Below, piece after piece: positions 60,507 to 64,000 of a stretch of DNA of 64,000 nt. Position 1 is the first letter of the stretch. Each line of letters opens with the position of its first letter. The notes beneath the pieces are model-generated. The model was given only the letters and a program-made list of their open reading frames with translations. It was not told the DNA's origin and did not search any database. Source of the DNA: Rhodamnia argentea (lineage: Eukaryota; Streptophyta; Magnoliopsida; Myrtales; Myrtaceae); NCBI RefSeq assembly GCF_020921035.1, contig NC_063155.1, forward strand, positions 6,247,001-6,311,000, written 5' to 3'. The translations under genes and the position numbers were made by a program.

Positions 60507-62962
60507 CATTACAAAAAAACAAGGATTTAGCCACGGATTTTGCCACGAAAAATTGACCAAAATTCGTCGCTAAACTGATTTGCGACGAAAAAATATTCGT
60601 CTCCAATTCGGCGTCGCAAAATTTAGCGACGAAAAACTAAAGTTCATCGCTAATTAGCGACGAATTTTGCGACGACTATTTATCCGTGGCTAATTAGCGA
60701 CGAATAAGTTTCATCGCAAATTAGCCACGAATTTTGCGACTAATTACTCTCCGTGGCAAATTAGCGACGAAACTTATTCGTCGCTAATTAGCCAAAAAAA
60801 AAAAATGTCGTCACTAAATTTAGCGACGAATTTAGTGACGAATTTTCTGTTCGTCACTAAATTTTGCGACGCCGGATTAGGCACAAATTTTTTTTCGTGG
60901 CAAAATTCATCGCAAAACCCAATTAGCGAAGAATTTTACCAAATTTTTCGTGGCAAATTTGCCACAAAAACAAGGTTTTAGCCACGAAATTTGCAACGAA
61001 AATTTGGGAAAAATTCGTGGCAAATCGATTTGGCCATGAAATTTGCAACAAAAAAAATTTCGTCATGAATCAGGCGTCACAAATTTTGCCACGACAATTT
61101 TTATGTTTCGTCGCAAATTTGCCATGAATTTTGCAACAAAACTATCTTCGTCGGGAATTTTGCGAGAAACTTGTGTTTCGTGGCAAATTTACGACGAATA
61201 GTGGTTCGTCGCAAATTTGCCACGAATAGTGTTTCGTCGCAAATATGCCATGAATTGCCAAATTTCCGTCGCAAAATTTGCGACGTCGTATTAGCAATGA
61301 ATTTTTTTTTTTCGTCGCAAAATTCATCACAAATTTGATTCATCGCAAAATTCGTCACAAATTTGCTACGAATTTTTATTCGTCGCAAATGTTTGTCGCA
61401 ACAAGCGTGTTTTTTTTTTGTGTTCCTTTTTATTCAGTGGCGGAGGGGGTGGGGGAGTCTTGGGTCGCAGCGGGTCGAGGGAGTCCCCGGGCTGAGGTGG
61501 ATGGCGACGGGGCTGGCGAGCTGGACGGTGGCGGAGGGGGTGGGCCTAAGCTGGAGCAGGGGGCGTCGCGGGTTGAGGAGGAGCAGAGCAGGAGGGTAGT
61601 CGGGGTGCCGGGACAAAGAGAGGGAAAGAGACCGAGAGATGGAGATGGAGGACGGGGGTTCGGGCTCGGGGCGGACGGCTGGAGGGATGACGACGAGGCC
61701 GACGGTGATTGGAGGAGGCAGCAAGTGGTAGCGTCGGTGGTCAGCTGGAGGCTGGTAGAGCAGTAGTGGAACAAAGGAGGAGGGCGAAGCGTCGTGGGTC
61801 TAGCGGCTTGCGAGGCTGGCGGGGCGAGCTTGGTGGGCTCGTGGGGCTCGCAGGACGATGAAATGGCGCGACGATGGTGTAGCTGGAGGTGGCGGCTGCA
61901 GGTTGTGGGCGTCGGGGCCTGAGTTGTGGGGAACAGAGAGGTGGTGGGGTGGAGGTCGACGACGGCTACGCGGGGCTGGCGGGCGAGCGGCGACGGTCGC
62001 AACGGTGGGTTACGACGAAGGCAGGTGGTGGTCAGCTGGAGGCTGGCGTCGGCTGGAGGGGCTACCCAATGAAGAAGAAGAAGAAGAAGATGATGATGAT
62101 GAACAGGGGGGAAGGGGGTCTGTTCGCACAAAGAGGAGGAAGAGAGAAGGTGAGTGGGGGGAAGAGAGAGAAGGACGAAGAGAGAGAAGGTGAGTGGGGT
62201 TAGGTGGGGGAAATTGAATGCTGTGGAGAGCGGAATGATAGAAAGGGAGCGCGAGAGTTTATAGAATGGGGTTAGGCGCGAGGAGAGAGTGGGATCGCCA
62301 AATTTCAAAAGCTCCCTAAAAAATTTAGCGACGAAATAAAGTCCTTCGTCGCTAATTAGCGACGAAACACATAATTTCGTCGCTAATTAGCGATGAAAAC
62401 ATAATTTCGTCGTTAATTTAAAAAAAAAATTGCAACGAAAGATGAAATTAGTCGCAAAATTTGTGACGAATTCTCATTTCGTCGCAAATTGCTTATATAA
62501 ATTAAATAAAAAAGAAAAAAAAAATTAGCGACAAAAAAATAATTTCGTCACTAATTTCCAGAATAAATTAAATAAATTTGCGACGAAATGTATTATTTCG
62601 TCGCAAATTTAGCGACAAACACTGTTTTTTCGTCGCTAAATTTAAGAAAATTCAAATAAAAATAAATATTTAGCGACGAATTTTACATTTCGTCGCTAAA
62701 TAAATTTAAATAAAATAAAGATTTAGCTACGAAAATGAAATATTCATCGTTGATTAGCGACGAAAAAAATATTTCGTCGCTAATTTAATTTTTTATTTAT
62801 TCTGTTTATTATTAAATATTTTCTTTCTATTTTTATTTTAAAAAAGAATATAATTCAAAATAAAATATTCAAATTAGCAATATTTTTATTTCGTCGCTAA
62901 CTTTTACATTCATCGCTAATTTCAATAAAAATTAATCGAATGAGACTGGATTCGTACTAGTG
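60507..62962. mobile_element. CACTA-like non-autonomous element with palindromic subterminal arrays
   Basis: It starts cattacaaaaaaacaagg, close to the CACTACAAAAA terminus of En/Spm elements, exactly where the kinase reading frame breaks. The arms 60530-61400 and 62310-62920 are dense arrays of the 8-mer TTCGTCGC and its complement GCGACGAA in alternating orientation, often as short palindromes (ttcgtcgctaattagcgacgaa with variants). Between them 61430-62300 is GC-rich with low-complexity frames and a GAA/GAT run at 62066-62101. The right end near tactagtg (62955-62962) is tentative and no 3-bp target duplication was confirmed. No transposase. Confidence 0.7.
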
Positions 62963-63734
62963 TTGAAATGGTTAGTACTGAATTGGTATCAACTCAATAT
63001 GTTTAAGACTTTTTTAGTACTTTTCCCATCTTTTGATGATAAACTAAAAAAGAAAAATGGATCTTTGTAAACAAATAAATAAAAAAGAAAATGTACAACA
63101 TTTCTAATTAAATTTTCAGTCATACAATTTTCAAGTATTTTAAATGAGTAAAGTACAATGATCTTACAATGATCTACTTTTCCCATACTTTTGTGACGAA
63201 TTTCAACTTTAAGCATATTTTAAAATTTTCATCAAAAGCTAAGAAAAACCAAGCCTGGCCAATCATCCCAAACTACACAGCATACATAATTCTCCATTCT
63301 GTCCCACCACGATTCTCCTCATTCACCAAAATCTGTGAGGAGTGATGCAAGAGCGCGAACAGATGTAGATCCCGGAACAAGATATAAAGATCCAAATGAT
63401 GCACCGAAAAAGATTCCAAACCATTTGAGCTTACTGTTACAAGCTTGACAATTTGGGCAAACATCGCTAGCAGCGACAAAGACCCACTTAGGGTTTCTGG
63501 CAAACGAAGGAGAAATTACAGGAATTTTCAATTCAGGGCTGTGGGGGAAATGAAGGAAGGTCGCAGTTTCACGTGGTTTTTCGTGGAGGTCAACCAAACC
63601 AGGTGCTAATCAGCCGAGCCGAGAAGTGCGTCGGAGAGAGAGAGAGAGGGAGGGGGCTTCGATTTCACGTTGAGGGAGAAAGATGGACGGTTCTCCACCA
63701 AGTGGACGTTCCCCGGCCCACATTTCTCGCTGTC
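62963..63734. other. right-flank spacer
   Basis: AT-rich to 63240. 63319-63597 on the minus strand is an open frame of 92 residues downstream of a CT-rich leader; no family recognised. A GA run lies at 63632-63648. Confidence 0.3.
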
Positions 63735-63939
63735 TCAGCCGCAGGAGCGCTCCCTCTTGTCCTTGAGCACCCGGAGCAGGTTCTTCAGCTCCGGCAGCTA
63801 GAGGATGAAGTCGTCCCGCCTGAGGGAGTCGGGATCGGAGTCGGAGGAGGAAGAGGAGGAGGAGAAGGAGGAGGGGGATGGGAGAGGAGTCTGGTAGAGG
63901 GAGTCACTGTAGAGCCACCCGAAGGATACATAATCCGAT
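63735..63939 (-). pseudogene. possible terminal exon of an unknown protein with an in-frame TAG
   Basis: Minus strand after a tattag acceptor reads SDYVSFGWLYSDSLYQTPLP, a long Ser run, then DSDPDSLRRDDFIL, TAG (63798-63800), then LPELKNLLRVLKDKRERSCG and TGA (63735-63737). The stretch after the TAG is helical and looks protein-like in the same frame. I cannot name the family. Either the protein ends at FIL, or a sense codon has mutated to TAG. Rest of the gene, if any, lies beyond the window. Confidence 0.35.
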
Positions 63940-64000
63940 CTAATACATACTCAACAAACAGCGGAAACATGCACAATAGATCACCGGATTCACCGATCGA

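Noticed and set aside
61430..62308. 292-residue minus-strand open frame
   Set aside because: Ser/Pro/Leu/His low-complexity product of the GC-rich CACTA-like core, open in other frames too. No domain or start context.
63319..63597. 92-residue minus-strand frame with a CPNCQAC motif
   Set aside because: Two cysteine pairs are suggestive, but a GTAAGC donor falls inside and no downstream exons or family were recognised.

Overview
This is plant nuclear DNA. The genes have several short exons split by GT-AG introns, there are plant-specific families (type 2 lipid-transfer protein, DUF789, LRK10-like receptor kinase, plastid-type Ala-Glu epimerase), long AT-rich spacers, many GA/CT microsatellites, and a decayed copy of plastid atpF-atpA. 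A woody eudicot fits. The repeat style reminds me of Myrtaceae (Eucalyptus relatives), but that is an impression and was not tested. All gene models were assembled by hand from reading frames and splice signals, with no database search.

Layout. 190-1297: non-autonomous hAT element with an 8-bp target duplication. 2015-6208 (+): alpha/beta hydrolase of the UCP031088 type. 7096-10879 (-): RING-H2 protein, tail to tail with the hydrolase. 10880-18728: intergenic, with inverted-repeat elements. 18729-19548 (+): short gene resembling the N-terminus of mitochondrial ribosomal protein mS35. 20475-20786 (+) and 21981-22217 (-): two small Cys-rich membrane proteins. 22218-29749: intergenic repeats. 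29750-32652 (+): Ala-D/L-Glu epimerase-like enolase-superfamily enzyme. 32653-38244: intergenic, with a second hAT element and a large inverted repeat. 38245-38532 (+): type 2 nsLTP. 40184-44259 (-): DUF789 protein with a hairpin element in its second intron. 44260-54059: intergenic, with hairpin, PIF/Harbinger-like and Mutator-like foldback elements. 54060-60506 (+): wrecked LRK10-like receptor kinase pseudogene, split by tandem repeats, a plastid atpF-atpA insertion and a large A-rich/T-rich region, then cut off in the kinase domain by a CACTA-like element (about 60507-62962). The right edge holds a possible exon with an in-frame stop.

The genes are ordinary housekeeping, defence or metabolic genes and do not form one pathway. 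The notable content is the set of inverted-repeat elements, several with exact target duplications (8-bp hAT, 9-bp Mutator-like, TTAA/TTA PIF-like), and the layered pseudogene at 54-61 kb. Two gene-level oddities are a GC-AG intron and an apparent one-base frameshift in the hydrolase gene. I found no operon, CRISPR array, or convincing tRNA, rRNA or miRNA gene.
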